Positions 1 to 7,773 of a stretch of DNA of 64,000 nucleotides are shown in pieces. The notes below the pieces were generated by a model. The model searched no databases. It was not told where the DNA came from and was given only the letters and a program-made list of their open reading frames with translations. Source of the stretch: Thermomonas fusca DSM 15424 (GTDB lineage Bacteria; Pseudomonadota; Gammaproteobacteria; Xanthomonadales; Xanthomonadaceae); the NCBI RefSeq assembly GCF_000423885.1, contig NZ_AUIV01000024.1:1-64000 (forward strand), in the 5' to 3' direction. The stretch's first letter is position 1; every line of letters begins with the position of its first letter. The position numbers were made by a program, and so were the translations under genes.

Positions 1-190
1 CTGCAAGGCCAGCCTGCGGGCGAAGGTGGAGCACCCGTTCCGGGTGATCAAGCGGCAGTTTGGCTACGTCAAGGTCCGCTATCGCGGTCTTGCGAAGAAC
101 AGCGCGCAGGTGCAGACCTTGTTCGCCCTGTCGAATCTGTGGATGGCGCGCCGGCAATTGCTGCCGGCGGCGGGATCAGTGCGCCTGTAA
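1..190 (+). pseudogene. C-terminal end of an IS5-family transposase (gene starts before the window)
   Basis: Reading from base 2, 62 codons run to a TAA at 188-190. The peptide contains VEHPFRVIKRQFGYVKVRY and LFALSNLWMARRQL, the C-terminal signature of IS5-family (DDE) transposases, including the E of the catalytic triad region. Only the 3' part is visible, so intactness cannot be judged. About 110 bp of non-coding IS tail follows. The right end of the element is probably near 300-306, just before the ISL3 transposase fragment, which suggests one IS inserted into another. Confidence 0.8.
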
Positions 191-306
191 GGCGGGGAAA
201 CCCGCCGGAAAACGCCGGAAACGGCGCGTAAAGGCGGTGACGAAGCAAAAAAGCTGCTCTGTGGCCCAGGATTGAAGCCTCAGGGTGTGTTGATCAGACC
301 TTCCTT

Positions 307-697
307 AGGCAACATTCCGCCGGAGCTGGCGGGCACGTTCAAGGCTCTGACCACCGCCGTACACAACTGGCACGACGAAATCTTCGCTTACTTCGAACAA
401 CCCATTACCAATGCCTATACTGAATCCGTCAACCGACTGGCCAAAGACATGAACCGCATGGGCAGGGGCTACAGCTTCGAGGTGATCCGGGCGCGGATGC
501 TCTACAACGAGAAGGCGCGCAAGGACGGGGCCGTGGTCGAGACCGTGCTGGTCGATGACGATCAAGCATCGACCAACTTCGAGTTCCAGCGGATGACCAT
601 GGCATCGGTCCGCCAGAAGAAGATCCGGCGCGTCGTCGAGTACGGGCCTTACATTCCGACGTTGGTGCGGCTGCTCGAAGAGGGGTATTTCGAGTAA
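307..697 (+). pseudogene. C-terminal fragment of an ISL3-family transposase
   Basis: The frame ending at 697 encodes about 130 residues typical of the C terminus of ISL3 (IS204/IS1001/IS1096) transposases: a W-x2-EI-x2-YF segment, then ITNAYTESVNRLAKDMNR and GRGYSFEVIRARML, which carry the last catalytic glutamate. The N-terminal three quarters, with the zinc-finger and HTH domains, is missing. The left edge coincides with the tail of the IS5-type element, so the simplest reading is disruption by that insertion. The fragment cannot make an active transposase alone. Confidence 0.75.
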
Positions 698-791
698 ACC
701 TCGACCCATCGCACAAGCCCCGAAGCTTCAACCTGGGTGTTTGGCTCAACGGATGAAGCTGAGCATTCGGGCCTGAACGCTCAGCACAGCA

Positions 792-2486
792 CTACCCCGC
801 GCAGCAGGACAGTTGCTTCACATCCTTGGTGAAGGTCTGCGCTGCGAGCTTCAGTCCCTCGACCATGGTCAGGTAAGGGAACAACTGGTCGGCCAGCTCC
901 TGCACCGTCATCCGTGCCCGGATGGCGAGCGCGGCCGTCTGAATCAGTTCGCCCGCCTCGGGGGTCACCGCCTGCACACCGAGCAACCGGCCAGTCCCAG
1001 CTTCCGCGACCAGCTTGATGAAACCTCGCGTGTCGAAGTTGACCAGCGCCCGGGGCACATTATCGAGCGTCAGCGTGCGGCTGTCGGTCTCGATGCCGGC
1101 ATGGTGCGCTTCGGCCTCACTGTAGCCCACCGTGGCCACCTGCGGATCGGTGAACACGACCGCCGGCATGGCCGTGAGATCGAGCGCCACGTCGCCACCA
1201 GTCATGTTGACCGCGACGCGGGTACCGGCCGCCGCTGCGACGTAAACGAACTGCGGCTGGTCGGTGCAGTCGCCCGCGGCGTAGATGTGCGGTGTGCTGG
1301 TGCGCATGCCGTTGTCGATGACGATGGCGCCCTGCGCGTTGACCGTGACACCCGCTGCTTCGAGATCCAGGGCGCGTGTATTCGGCGAGCGGCCGGTGGC
1401 GACCAGCAGTCGGTCGGCGCGCAGTTCGCCGCGACCGGTCGTGAGCACGAATGCTCCGTTCGCAAAGGCCACCTCGCTGGCCTGCGTATGCTCCAGCACT
1501 TCGATGCCTTCGGCGCGGAACGCGGCCGTGACGGCTTCACCGATGGCGGGGTCTTCGCGGAAGAACAGCGTGTTGCGCGCCAGAAGGGTCACCTGGCTGC
1601 CGAGTCGGGCGAAGGCCTGCGCGAGTTCGACCGCCACCACCGACGAACCGATCACCGTCAGCCGCTCGGGAATGCGGTCGCTGGCCAGCGCCTCGGTAGA
1701 GGTCCAGTAAGGGGTGCCCTGCAAGCCTGGGATCGGCGGAATCGCCGGGCTGGCGCCGGTGGCGATCAAGCAGCGGTCGAAGGCGACTTCGTGCTCGCCG
1801 CCTTCCGCCAGTTGCACGATCAAATGGCGGTCGTCCTGGAAACGAGCGTCGCCGCGTAGCACGGTGATGGCTGGAGTGCTGGCCAAGATGCCTTCGTACT
1901 TGGCGTGACGCAGTTCGTCGACGCGCCCCTGCTGCTGCGCCAGCAAACGCTCGCGCAGGATCGCCGGCGAAGCGGACGCAATGCCGTCGTCGAACGGACT
2001 CTCGCGCCGCAGATGGGCAATATGCGCGGCACGGATCATGATCTTGGACGGTACGCAACCGACATTGACGCAGGTACCGCCGAGGGTGCCTCGCTCGATC
2101 AAGGTGACGCGCGCTCCTTGCTCGACGGCTTTCAGCGCCGCCGCCATCGCAGCGCCGCCACTGCCAATCACAGCGACCTGCAATGCGGGCTCTGCATCTC
2201 CGCGCTTCGGCTCGCCGTTTAACCCGCCCAGCGTCTTGTTCAACAGGTCCGCAGGCTTGCTCGGCATGTCGGCAGCCTGCGCCCGGTAACCAAGTGCAGA
2301 CACGGCGGCGACCAGCGGTGCCATCTCCAAATCGGCGCCCGCATCAGCCGTGATTTCAGCCCGCCGTTGCGGATAGGACACCGCAGCCGAACGCACACCG
2401 GGCACCTTCTCCAAAGCTTGCCGGACGTGCTCGGCGCACGCCCCGCAGGTCATGCCATCGACGTGCAGTGTGATCGCCTCGGTCAT
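792..2486 (-). CDS. merA: Mercuric reductase MerA
   Basis: Cytoplasmic FAD- and NADPH-dependent flavoprotein that reduces Hg(II) to volatile Hg(0). The 564-aa product has the full Tn501/Tn21 layout: an N-terminal heavy-metal-associated domain (GMTCGAC, C14 and C17), a pyridine nucleotide-disulfide oxidoreductase core with the redox pair C139/C144 in GTCVNVGCVPSK, an NADPH-binding fold and the C-terminal vicinal cysteines C561-C562 that hand Hg(II) to the active site. ATG at 2484-2486 lies 7 nt after the merP stop, so it is the last gene of merTPA. All catalytic cysteines are present, so it should be functional. Confidence 0.97.
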   Translation of the reverse strand: MTEAITLHVDGMTCGACAEHVRQALEKVPGVRSAAVSYPQRRAEITADAGADLEMAPLVAAVSALGYRAQAADMPSKPADLLNKTLGGLNGEPKRGDAEPALQVAVIGSGGAAMAAALKAVEQGARVTLIERGTLGGTCVNVGCVPSKIMIRAAHIAHLRRESPFDDGIASASPAILRERLLAQQQGRVDELRHAKYEGILASTPAITVLRGDARFQDDRHLIVQLAEGGEHEVAFDRCLIATGASPAIPPIPGLQGTPYWTSTEALASDRIPERLTVIGSSVVAVELAQAFARLGSQVTLLARNTLFFREDPAIGEAVTAAFRAEGIEVLEHTQASEVAFANGAFVLTTGRGELRADRLLVATGRSPNTRALDLEAAGVTVNAQGAIVIDNGMRTSTPHIYAAGDCTDQPQFVYVAAAAGTRVAVNMTGGDVALDLTAMPAVVFTDPQVATVGYSEAEAHHAGIETDSRTLTLDNVPRALVNFDTRGFIKLVAEAGTGRLLGVQAVTPEAGELIQTAALAIRARMTVQELADQLFPYLTMVEGLKLAAQTFTKDVKQLSCCAG

Positions 2487-2493
2487 GGGACGA

Positions 2494-2772
2494 TCACTTC
2501 TTGACCGTGGAAGGGTAGCCTGCGTTCTCGGTGGCTTTGGTCAAGGCGGCTGGCGTGGTCTTGGTGTCGTCGTAAGTCACCACCGCTTCCTTGGGCTCCC
2601 AGGTCACCTTGGCTTCAACGACGCCTTCGACCTTGGACAACGCCTTCTTGACCGTGATCGGACAGGTGGCGCAGGTCATGCCCGGTACCGACAGCGTGAC
2701 AGTTTTGGTGGCGGCCCAGGCGGGCGCGCTCAGGGCTACAGTCAAAGCGAACAGTGCGACAAATTTCTTCAT
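2494..2772 (-). CDS. merP: Periplasmic mercury-binding protein MerP
   Basis: Small periplasmic Hg(II) scavenger that passes the ion to MerT. The product is 92 aa: a cleavable signal peptide (MKKFVALFALTVALSAPAWA) followed by one heavy-metal-associated domain with the GMTCATC metal site. The start at 2772 was chosen because it gives the family length and signal peptide and is preceded by a GGAG Shine-Dalgarno; a longer open frame upstream only overlaps merT. It lies between merT and merA. Confidence 0.97.
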   Translation of the reverse strand: MKKFVALFALTVALSAPAWAATKTVTLSVPGMTCATCPITVKKALSKVEGVVEAKVTWEPKEAVVTYDDTKTTPAALTKATENAGYPSTVKK

Positions 2773-2783
2773 GACAGTCTCCT

Positions 2784-3134
2784 TCAGTAGAACAGGGGCA
2801 TGACGTAGGGGAACGCGAGGGCGATCAGCACCAGGGCGGACACGATCCAGAAAATCACCTTGTAGGCTGTTTGCACCTGGGGCACGGCACACACGTCGTC
2901 CGGCGCACAGGCGCGGGCGGGCCGGAAGATGCGGCGCCAGGCGAAGAACAGCGCGACGAGCGCGGCGCCAATGAAGATCGGCCGATACGGTTCGAGCGCG
3001 GTCAGGTTGCCGATCCAGGCGCCAGAGAAGCCTAGCGTGATCAGCACCAACGGGCCGAGGCAGCAGGTCGAGGCAAGGATGGCGGCCAAGCCGCCGGCAG
3101 CCAATGCACCGCGGCCGTTGCTAGGTTTTGCCAT
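2784..3134 (-). CDS. merT: Mercuric transporter MerT
   Basis: Inner-membrane protein that imports Hg(II) received from MerP to the cytoplasm for MerA. At 116 aa it has the standard MerT length. Three hydrophobic segments are visible. The vicinal cysteine pair in STCCLGP lies in the first transmembrane helix, and a second pair (C-x5-C in ACAPDDVC) lies in the cytoplasmic loop. ATG at 3132-3134 is preceded by a GGAG-type ribosome site. First gene of merTPA, 11 bp before merP; no merC, merF or merD is present, so this is the minimal narrow-spectrum arrangement. Confidence 0.96.
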   Translation of the reverse strand: MAKPSNGRGALAAGGLAAILASTCCLGPLVLITLGFSGAWIGNLTALEPYRPIFIGAALVALFFAWRRIFRPARACAPDDVCAVPQVQTAYKVIFWIVSALVLIALAFPYVMPLFY

Positions 3135-3169
3135 GAGGGTCTCCTTCCGGGACTTTGCGTGATGCGCTA

Positions 3170-3200
3170 ACGTTACTTCCGTAGCCAGGTACGGAGTCAA
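3170..3200 (-). promoter_or_regulatory. mer operator-promoter (PmerT) between merT and merR
   Basis: On the minus strand TTGACT (3195-3200) and TAACGT (3170-3175) are separated by 19 bp (3176-3194). The spacer carries the dyad CCGTAC-N4-GTACGG-like arms (CCGTAC CTGG CTACGG) bound by MerR. The over-long 19-bp spacer is the hallmark of MerR-family promoters: MerR holds the DNA distorted and Hg(II) binding untwists it to allow open-complex formation. merR reads in the other direction from 3206, so its own promoter overlaps the same site. Confidence 0.93.
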
Positions 3201-3205
3201 GCGCC

Positions 3206-3643
3206 ATGATGAACATCCCGGAAACCCTGACCATCGGAGCCTTCGCCAAAGCCGCCGGGGTCAACGTAGAGACCATTCGGTTCTATCAGCGCAAGGGCTT
3301 GCTGCCGGAGCCGGATCGGCCCATCGGCGGCATCCGCCGCTATGGGCCGACGGACGTGGACCGGGTGAAGTTCGTGAAGTCCGCCCAGCGCTTGGGATTC
3401 AATCTGGACGAGGTTGCGCAGTTGCTCAAGCTGGAAGACGGTACCCATTGCCACGAGGCCGCCGATCTTGCGGCAGCGCGGCTGGCGGATGTGCGTCTGC
3501 GGCTGACCGATCTCCAACGCATGGAATCGACGCTATCCCATTTGGTAAAAGCGTGCGGTTCGCGCCGAGGCAAGGTGTCTTGTCCATTGATTGCTTCGTT
3601 GCATCGACCTGCGCCAGCAGGCACAACCCACATTAAAGGCTAG
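3206..3643 (+). CDS. merR: Mercury-responsive transcriptional regulator MerR
   Basis: Repressor/activator of the divergent merTPA genes and of itself. The 145-aa protein has an N-terminal winged helix-turn-helix (TIGAFAKAAGVNVETIRFYQ), a dimerisation helix and the three Hg-ligand cysteines at exactly the Tn501 positions, C82, C117 and C126. Two tandem ATGs (3206 and 3209) are possible starts. Transcribed away from merT, with the operator in the 70-bp gap. Confidence 0.96.
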   Translation: MMNIPETLTIGAFAKAAGVNVETIRFYQRKGLLPEPDRPIGGIRRYGPTDVDRVKFVKSAQRLGFNLDEVAQLLKLEDGTHCHEAADLAAARLADVRLRLTDLQRMESTLSHLVKACGSRRGKVSCPLIASLHRPAPAGTTHIKG

Positions 3644-3775
3644 AAGCGGGCAAGCCAGCGAAACTAGTAACCTACAAGCGAGAACAGTCAGACAAGAAGG
3701 GGCTAGAGCTGGCTCCCCACAATGAAATCCGGATACCCAAATATTGTGAGCTGCACGCGCAATAGCTTCGGCGAA

Positions 3776-4847
3776 CCTGATTAGCCCCGACCCTCAGCCG
3801 CGAGTCGCAGGATTTGCGCCGCCTGCGGCACAGCATGGTGCCACTTGAAGCCAACGAGGGGGCGCCATGGGCATCAACCGCGTGCAGTTCCAACCCGGCC
3901 TTTCGATGAGCGAGTTCATCCACCGCTACGGCACCGAAGCAAAGTGTTACCGGGCCTTGTACAAGTGGCGCTGGCCTGAAGGTTTCCGCTGTCCGGCCTG
4001 TGCCGGACGCGCGCGTTCGCGCTTCAGGCGCGGCGATGCGATCTACTACCAGTGCCGCGCTTGCCGGCATCAGACGACTTTGACGGCGGGCACCCTGTTC
4101 GAAGGCACCAAACTGCCGCTGCGCACCTGGATGCTGGCGATGCACCTGCTGACCTCGACCAAGACCAACTTGGCTGCGCTGGAACTGATGCGCCACTTGG
4201 GCGTGAACTACAAGACCGCCTGGCGCCTGAAGCACAAGGTCATGCAGGCCATGACCGAGCGGGAGGATTCCAGAAAACTCCAGGGTTTCGTGCAGCTTGA
4301 CGACGCCTATCTGGGCGGCGAGCGCAACGGCGGCAAGCCCGGGCGCGGGTCAGAGAACAAGCAGGCGTTCGTGATCGCAGTGCAGACGGACGAACACCTC
4401 GAACGCCCGACCTTCGCAGTGATCGAGCCGGTCCGCAGCTTCGACAACGCCTCACTCAACGACTGGATCACGCGCCGCCTGGCACCTGAGTGCGAGGTCT
4501 ACAGTGACGGCTTGGCTTGCTTCCGCCGGCTCGAAGACGCCGGCCACGCCCACACAACGCTCGACACCGGCGGTGGCCGCGCCGCCACCGAAGTGGCTGG
4601 AGCGCGATGGGTCAACGTCGTCCTGGGCAACCTCAAGCGGGCGATCAGTGGCACCTACCATGCCGTCAAACAAGCCAAGTATGCGCGGCGCTACCTGGCC
4701 GAAGCGGCGTACCGTTTCAACCGCCGGTTCCGCCTGCGCGAGACGCTGCCGCGACTTGCGACCGCGATGATGCGGTGCAAACCATGTCCGGAGCCGCGTC
4801 TGCGGATTGCGAGCAACTTTCATGGCTGAGAGTCGGGGCTAATCAGG
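3776..4847 (+). mobile_element. Complete IS1595-family insertion sequence with 24-bp inverted repeats and 8-bp target duplication
   Basis: The left end (3776-3799) and the right end (4824-4847, reverse complement) are 24-bp inverted repeats starting CCTGATTAGCCCCGAC and differing at one position. Both ends are flanked by the direct 8-bp repeat TCGGCGAA (3768-3775 and 4848-4855), the duplication size of IS1595 elements. Total length is 1,072 bp with a single transposase gene. Perfect duplications and an open transposase frame suggest a recent, possibly still active insertion. Confidence 0.95.
3867..4829 (+). CDS. IS1595-family transposase
   Basis: DDE-type transposase of 320 aa. An N-terminal zinc ribbon is visible as C-x2-C (CPAC) and C-x2-C (CRAC), followed by a helix-turn-helix-like region (LAALELMRHLGVNYKTAWRLKHKV). 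The ISXO2-like catalytic domain begins with VQLDDAYLGGERNGGK, holding the first catalytic acidic residue, and continues to VYSDGLACF (second Asp). The final acid is the E in AEAAYRFNRR or nearby. The gene fills the element between the inverted repeats. Confidence 0.93.
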   Translation: MGINRVQFQPGLSMSEFIHRYGTEAKCYRALYKWRWPEGFRCPACAGRARSRFRRGDAIYYQCRACRHQTTLTAGTLFEGTKLPLRTWMLAMHLLTSTKTNLAALELMRHLGVNYKTAWRLKHKVMQAMTEREDSRKLQGFVQLDDAYLGGERNGGKPGRGSENKQAFVIAVQTDEHLERPTFAVIEPVRSFDNASLNDWITRRLAPECEVYSDGLACFRRLEDAGHAHTTLDTGGGRAATEVAGARWVNVVLGNLKRAISGTYHAVKQAKYARRYLAEAAYRFNRRFRLRETLPRLATAMMRCKPCPEPRLRIASNFHG

Positions 4848-4855
4848 TCGGCGAA

Positions 4856-4924
4856 TGCTGCGGCAAACGTGGTTCCCAACTCGATTGCCTGATCTTCTGG
4901 CATGTCGTTTAGGCCATATAGCAT
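4856..4924 (-). pseudogene. 5' part of a small open frame split by the IS1595 insertion
   Basis: A minus-strand frame starts at ATG 4924 (MLYGLNDMPEDQAIELG...) 41 bp after the XRE gene and runs into the IS1595 element. If the element and one copy of the target duplication are removed, the frame stays open on the other side (from 3775 downwards, ...AEAIARAAHNIWVSGF). No family was recognised, and the continuation beyond about 3,700 looks non-coding, so this may be an interrupted small gene or chance. Confidence 0.3.
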
Positions 4925-4965
4925 GTTGAGGCACGGCGGCCGCACCCATTACGGCGCTGGTCGGC

Positions 4966-5238
4966 TCAGCCCTTCTTGTGAGCAAAGCGCGATTTGGGCG
5001 ACACGTCCGTTGCCAGTTGGATAGCCGCCTCGGGAGATAGGCCGAGGACGCCCGTGAGGTGGAGGAACTCCATGATGTCCAACCGGCGGGCACCGGCCTC
5101 CACGGCGGAGAGCCGTTGCTGTGGCCAACCCAGCGTCGCCGCGAGGGCCGATTGGGAAATGCCCGCGGCTTCCCGGATTTCCCGTAGTCGGGCGACCAGT
5201 CGCCGGTAAGCCGAGGAGTAGATGGTCTTGGTAGCCAT
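4966..5238 (-). CDS. XRE-family helix-turn-helix regulator
   Basis: A 90-aa DNA-binding protein consisting almost wholly of an HTH_3/Cro-CI domain: RLREIREAAGISQSALAATLGWPQQRLSAVEAG is the canonical helix-turn-helix stretch. ATG at 5238 was chosen over an upstream TTG because it gives a conventional start and MATKTIYS N terminus. It is divergent from the unknown gene at 5316, with a 17-bp dyad between them, so autoregulation is the likely mode. Downstream the next small frame is cut by the IS1595 element. The target beyond this locus is unknown. Confidence 0.85.
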   Translation of the reverse strand: MATKTIYSSAYRRLVARLREIREAAGISQSALAATLGWPQQRLSAVEAGARRLDIMEFLHLTGVLGLSPEAAIQLATDVSPKSRFAHKKG

Positions 5239-5286
5239 GATCGCGCCGAGTTGGGCGATCAAGGAAGCTATGGCACAACCACCGAA

Positions 5287-5303
5287 TACATGAAATTTAT
5301 GTA
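5287..5303. promoter_or_regulatory. 17-bp dyad, putative operator between the XRE gene and the divergent unknown gene
   Basis: TACATGAAATTTATGTA reads almost identically on both strands (15 of 17 positions symmetric). It lies just upstream of a -10-like TAGAAT (5302-5307) for the rightward gene starting at 5316 and about 50 bp upstream of the XRE start. Position and symmetry fit an operator for the adjacent HTH protein; the binding itself is inference. Confidence 0.55.
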
Positions 5304-5315
5304 GAATCCGCTAAG

Positions 5316-5786
5316 ATGTCTGCCCTTGCCTGTTCTTCCTGCCGCCGTCGAGACATGGCCCTTTACCTCGTCAACCCTGGTGTGGATCTCACTCTGGAGC
5401 TTTACATAGCCCCCAATCTGGAGGAAGCCGTTTGTATCCAGTGGGAGCGGGTCAAGGACATGGCCATCCGGCAGACTTTTGTCCGCAAGCTCGAGAAGCA
5501 GCTTGAGCGGCTGATAGTCGAATGCATGGACTGGGATTTGAAGGAACCGACCCCTGCGCAGGAGTCCTATGCCTCGCTCATCAGCAGGAAACTAGACGTA
5601 TCCATTCCATCAGAGGCTAAGAAGTACAGATTCCACATGGCGCTGTTCATCGACACCTACAGCGAACAGTATCGGTCGGAGATGTGCAAGCCTCCCACGA
5701 AAAGCGCAGTAGAAATTGAAAAAGTACAGGCGCTTGTTGCGGAAAAATTAAGGTCCACCACCTCGGGCGACAGCGACCCGTGCTGA
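5316..5786 (+). CDS. Hypothetical protein divergent from the XRE regulator
   Basis: A 156-aa soluble protein with no signal peptide or membrane segment and no family I recognise. Visible features are an N-terminal hydrophobic stretch (MALYLVNPGVDLTLELYIA), a charged central helix (FVRKLEKQLERLIVECMDWDL) and a basic C-terminal part. An internal ATG at 5355 could be the real start. It shares a short intergenic region and a dyad with the XRE regulator, so it is probably controlled by it. A toxin-antitoxin role is possible, but nothing in the sequence shows one. Confidence 0.6.
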   Translation: MSALACSSCRRRDMALYLVNPGVDLTLELYIAPNLEEAVCIQWERVKDMAIRQTFVRKLEKQLERLIVECMDWDLKEPTPAQESYASLISRKLDVSIPSEAKKYRFHMALFIDTYSEQYRSEMCKPPTKSAVEIEKVQALVAEKLRSTTSGDSDPC

Positions 5787-5857
5787 CCACTTAGTCGAAG
5801 TAGACATCGCACTTCACACGTCCTCGAGGTTCATGATCGTGGAACGACATCTTTGAT

Positions 5858-6592
5858 ATGGCGAGGATCAGCACTGCGGAGCTCGAACGGAGACTAGAGC
5901 TCGCCCGCTCGCACCGGGAGGAAGAGCCGGCCTTCTTCCGCTGCCTACTGGACGCGAAGGTCTACGCCCACGCGCCGGCGTCGGACGACCACTCACGACT
6001 CCGGCTACTCCAGTTCCGACACCCGGACGGGTTTCATGCCGTTCCATTCTTCACGTCGATCGAGAAGGCCCGGCCTCCAACTGGGATTGCCGCCAAAATC
6101 ATCCCGCTACTGGGGCGCCAGTTCCTGGAGCTCACGCGTGGCGCCACCGTGATGCTGAATCCCAATGACGGCGGCTGCGTTCTGTATCCAGAGGAAGTTG
6201 ATGCGCTGCTGAAGACAGGTGCGGTTGCGCGCATCGAGAAAATCCACCTGGCCAACGACTTTTCCTTTCTGGTGAGCGACCAAACCAAGCCGCCGTCTTG
6301 GCTGATGTCTTGCCTTATGGGGCTCTACTCGCAGTTGTCTTTTGTGCAGGTTGCCTATCTATTGGAGGTTGCACCCTCGCATGCACCGGCTGAGCGGACG
6401 TTGCTAATTGTATTAGGGGTGGCACCAGAACATGCCGAACGCGCCGTCCGTGCCTCGATTACCGAGATCCAACCCTTTTGTGCACATAACGATGTGGCCT
6501 TGGACATTACGACCTTCGATCCAGCAAAAGAGACTCCGGCGTACTTGCGTCAACGAGGGGTCGAGCGGTTTTTCGGGCCGCCATTGAAATGA
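5858..6592 (+). CDS. SseB-family protein
   Basis: A 244-aa soluble protein with two SseB-like halves. Residues about 20-115 (FFRCLLDAKVYAHAP ... FFTS ... FLELTRGATVMLNPND) match the N-terminal SseB fold, and residues about 150-240 look like the SseB C-terminal domain ending YLRQRGVERFFGPP. SseB-like proteins are found in many bacteria without type III secretion and their biochemical role is unknown. The stop overlaps a possible start of the next gene by an ATGA, and a BPSL0761-like gene follows directly, suggesting a two-gene cargo unit. Confidence 0.75.
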   Translation: MARISTAELERRLELARSHREEEPAFFRCLLDAKVYAHAPASDDHSRLRLLQFRHPDGFHAVPFFTSIEKARPPTGIAAKIIPLLGRQFLELTRGATVMLNPNDGGCVLYPEEVDALLKTGAVARIEKIHLANDFSFLVSDQTKPPSWLMSCLMGLYSQLSFVQVAYLLEVAPSHAPAERTLLIVLGVAPEHAERAVRASITEIQPFCAHNDVALDITTFDPAKETPAYLRQRGVERFFGPPLK

Positions 6593-6651
6593 TTCCCGAA
6601 TTTGGACGATGGAATCACCATGCATTTCAATTCAACCTACGAGTATTGGCC

Positions 6652-6933
6652 ATGACCACGCCAAAGGAACGCACGAGGGCGCTGGTTTGGGCTGGCGGCT
6701 TCCTCATCGAACTCGCTAGAGACGAGAGTCTTCCTCTTGCTGTTCGCCAGCGGGCAGTTGTAATCGCCCGACATTTCCCCACGGTAGAGGACGTATCAGC
6801 CATGGCTCTATTCCGCCACCCAACGGGCCTTGGAATGGGGTTGGACGAGCCGAACGAGGAGTCTTCAGTCTTCACTGAGAACCGCTGTGGGCCTTTGCGC
6901 TATTCAACTCGCCTAGCATGGCCAGAAGAGTAG
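6652..6933 (+). CDS. BPSL0761-family small protein
   Basis: From the ATG at 6652 the product is 93 aa. Its N terminus (MTTPKERTRALVWAGGFLIELARDESLPLAVRQRAVVIARHFPTVEDV) fits the BPSL0761 family of short helical proteins, which have no assigned function and are often in mobile regions. An alternative start at 6589 overlaps the SseB-like stop by 4 bp and adds 21 residues; the family-like N terminus argues for the later start. It ends 36 bp before the convergent gmtX-like gene. Confidence 0.65.
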   Translation: MTTPKERTRALVWAGGFLIELARDESLPLAVRQRAVVIARHFPTVEDVSAMALFRHPTGLGMGLDEPNEESSVFTENRCGPLRYSTRLAWPEE

Positions 6934-6969
6934 CCAGAGGTGTCTCACCCGATCGCACATCACGGATGA

Positions 6970-7773
6970 CTAGGAACCGCCAGCTCGCCTCGCCAGAAAA
7001 AGCAGGATTCGGGTTTCATCTGAGTCCAAGAGCTCCGCCTTGGTCTTTCTCTCCACGATGTTTCCGAATTCCGGGTGGACTTCCAAGCCAAACCGTGAAA
7101 GGGCCGACGAATTAGTCAACTTTGAGGCGATCGACAGAAGACGCCTGCCGACATCGTGAGTGTCAAGCGTTTCACGGATGGCGAGAGCATTGCCGCCGCT
7201 TTCAGGTTCACCCTGCCCAGGATTGCCCGCTATGAGCAGATCTATATTCACGGTTGGGCGAAGCATTCGCATACCTTGACGCAAACGGATCAGATCCGTT
7301 TCAGCTTGGCGTCCTCGCGCCAGCAGCAACCTCAGTTCACTGCGCAGTGCGAGATCTTGGACATCGTCCAGCAACTTGTCGGCGGTTTTTGGAACGAACC
7401 GGCCGGAAGCTGCAGCAAGCTCCTGATCTCTAGCTCGAACATAATCGAGCAACTTCCTGTCCTTTCGTAGCGTTGTCGCGGTTGGGCCTGTCCAAGAGGA
7501 AGGAATTCTTCCAGCCCTACCATCCAATGCGCGCTTCGCGAGAACAAACTCCTCGATCCGTGGCGGAACGATGCGGACCGGCGACCTCCGGAAATTCACC
7601 TCCGCGCTTGGGAGCCCTTGACCCACAATCGCTCTCGCACTACCGCTCGCGATGGCGTTACAGGCTTCCTCTAGTCGACTTAGCGTGCCGTTCCGTTCCT
7701 TCGGCCGCGAGGACTCATCTGCTTCCTTTCGAAGCGAAGCAAGCATCCGAGTCGACAAGGATTCGCTTGTCAT
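6970..7773 (-). CDS. gmtX: Third protein of the recombinase trio (GmtX-like)
   Basis: A 267-aa, basic, mostly helical protein with no catalytic motif that I can see. The symbol rests on its position: it is the third gene of an operon whose first two genes are a 467-aa and a 1137-aa recombinase-like protein, the order of Gamma-Mobile-Trio elements (gmtY-gmtZ-gmtX). Its ATG overlaps the gmtZ stop by 4 bp (7770-7773), implying coupled translation. Residues 100-170 are rich in charged heptads (KLLDYVRARDQELAAASG, LLLARGRQAETDLIRLRQG) and may form a coiled coil. Its mechanistic role is unknown. Confidence 0.72.
   Translation of the reverse strand: MTSESLSTRMLASLRKEADESSRPKERNGTLSRLEEACNAIASGSARAIVGQGLPSAEVNFRRSPVRIVPPRIEEFVLAKRALDGRAGRIPSSWTGPTATTLRKDRKLLDYVRARDQELAAASGRFVPKTADKLLDDVQDLALRSELRLLLARGRQAETDLIRLRQGMRMLRPTVNIDLLIAGNPGQGEPESGGNALAIRETLDTHDVGRRLLSIASKLTNSSALSRFGLEVHPEFGNIVERKTKAELLDSDETRILLFLARRAGGS

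Noticed and set aside
272..306. TTG at 272 as start of an intact small transposase gene
   Set aside because: The homologous ISL3 sequence begins only after about 307; the upstream codons belong to the tail of the neighbouring IS element.
792..3643. Tn21/Tn501-type mer transposon
   Set aside because: No 38-bp terminal repeats, tnpA, tnpR or res site were found on either side within the window; only the mer genes and unrelated IS sequences.
5238..5262. TTG at 5262 as start of the XRE gene
   Set aside because: The ATG at 5238 gives a normal N terminus; the eight extra residues have no support and no better ribosome site.
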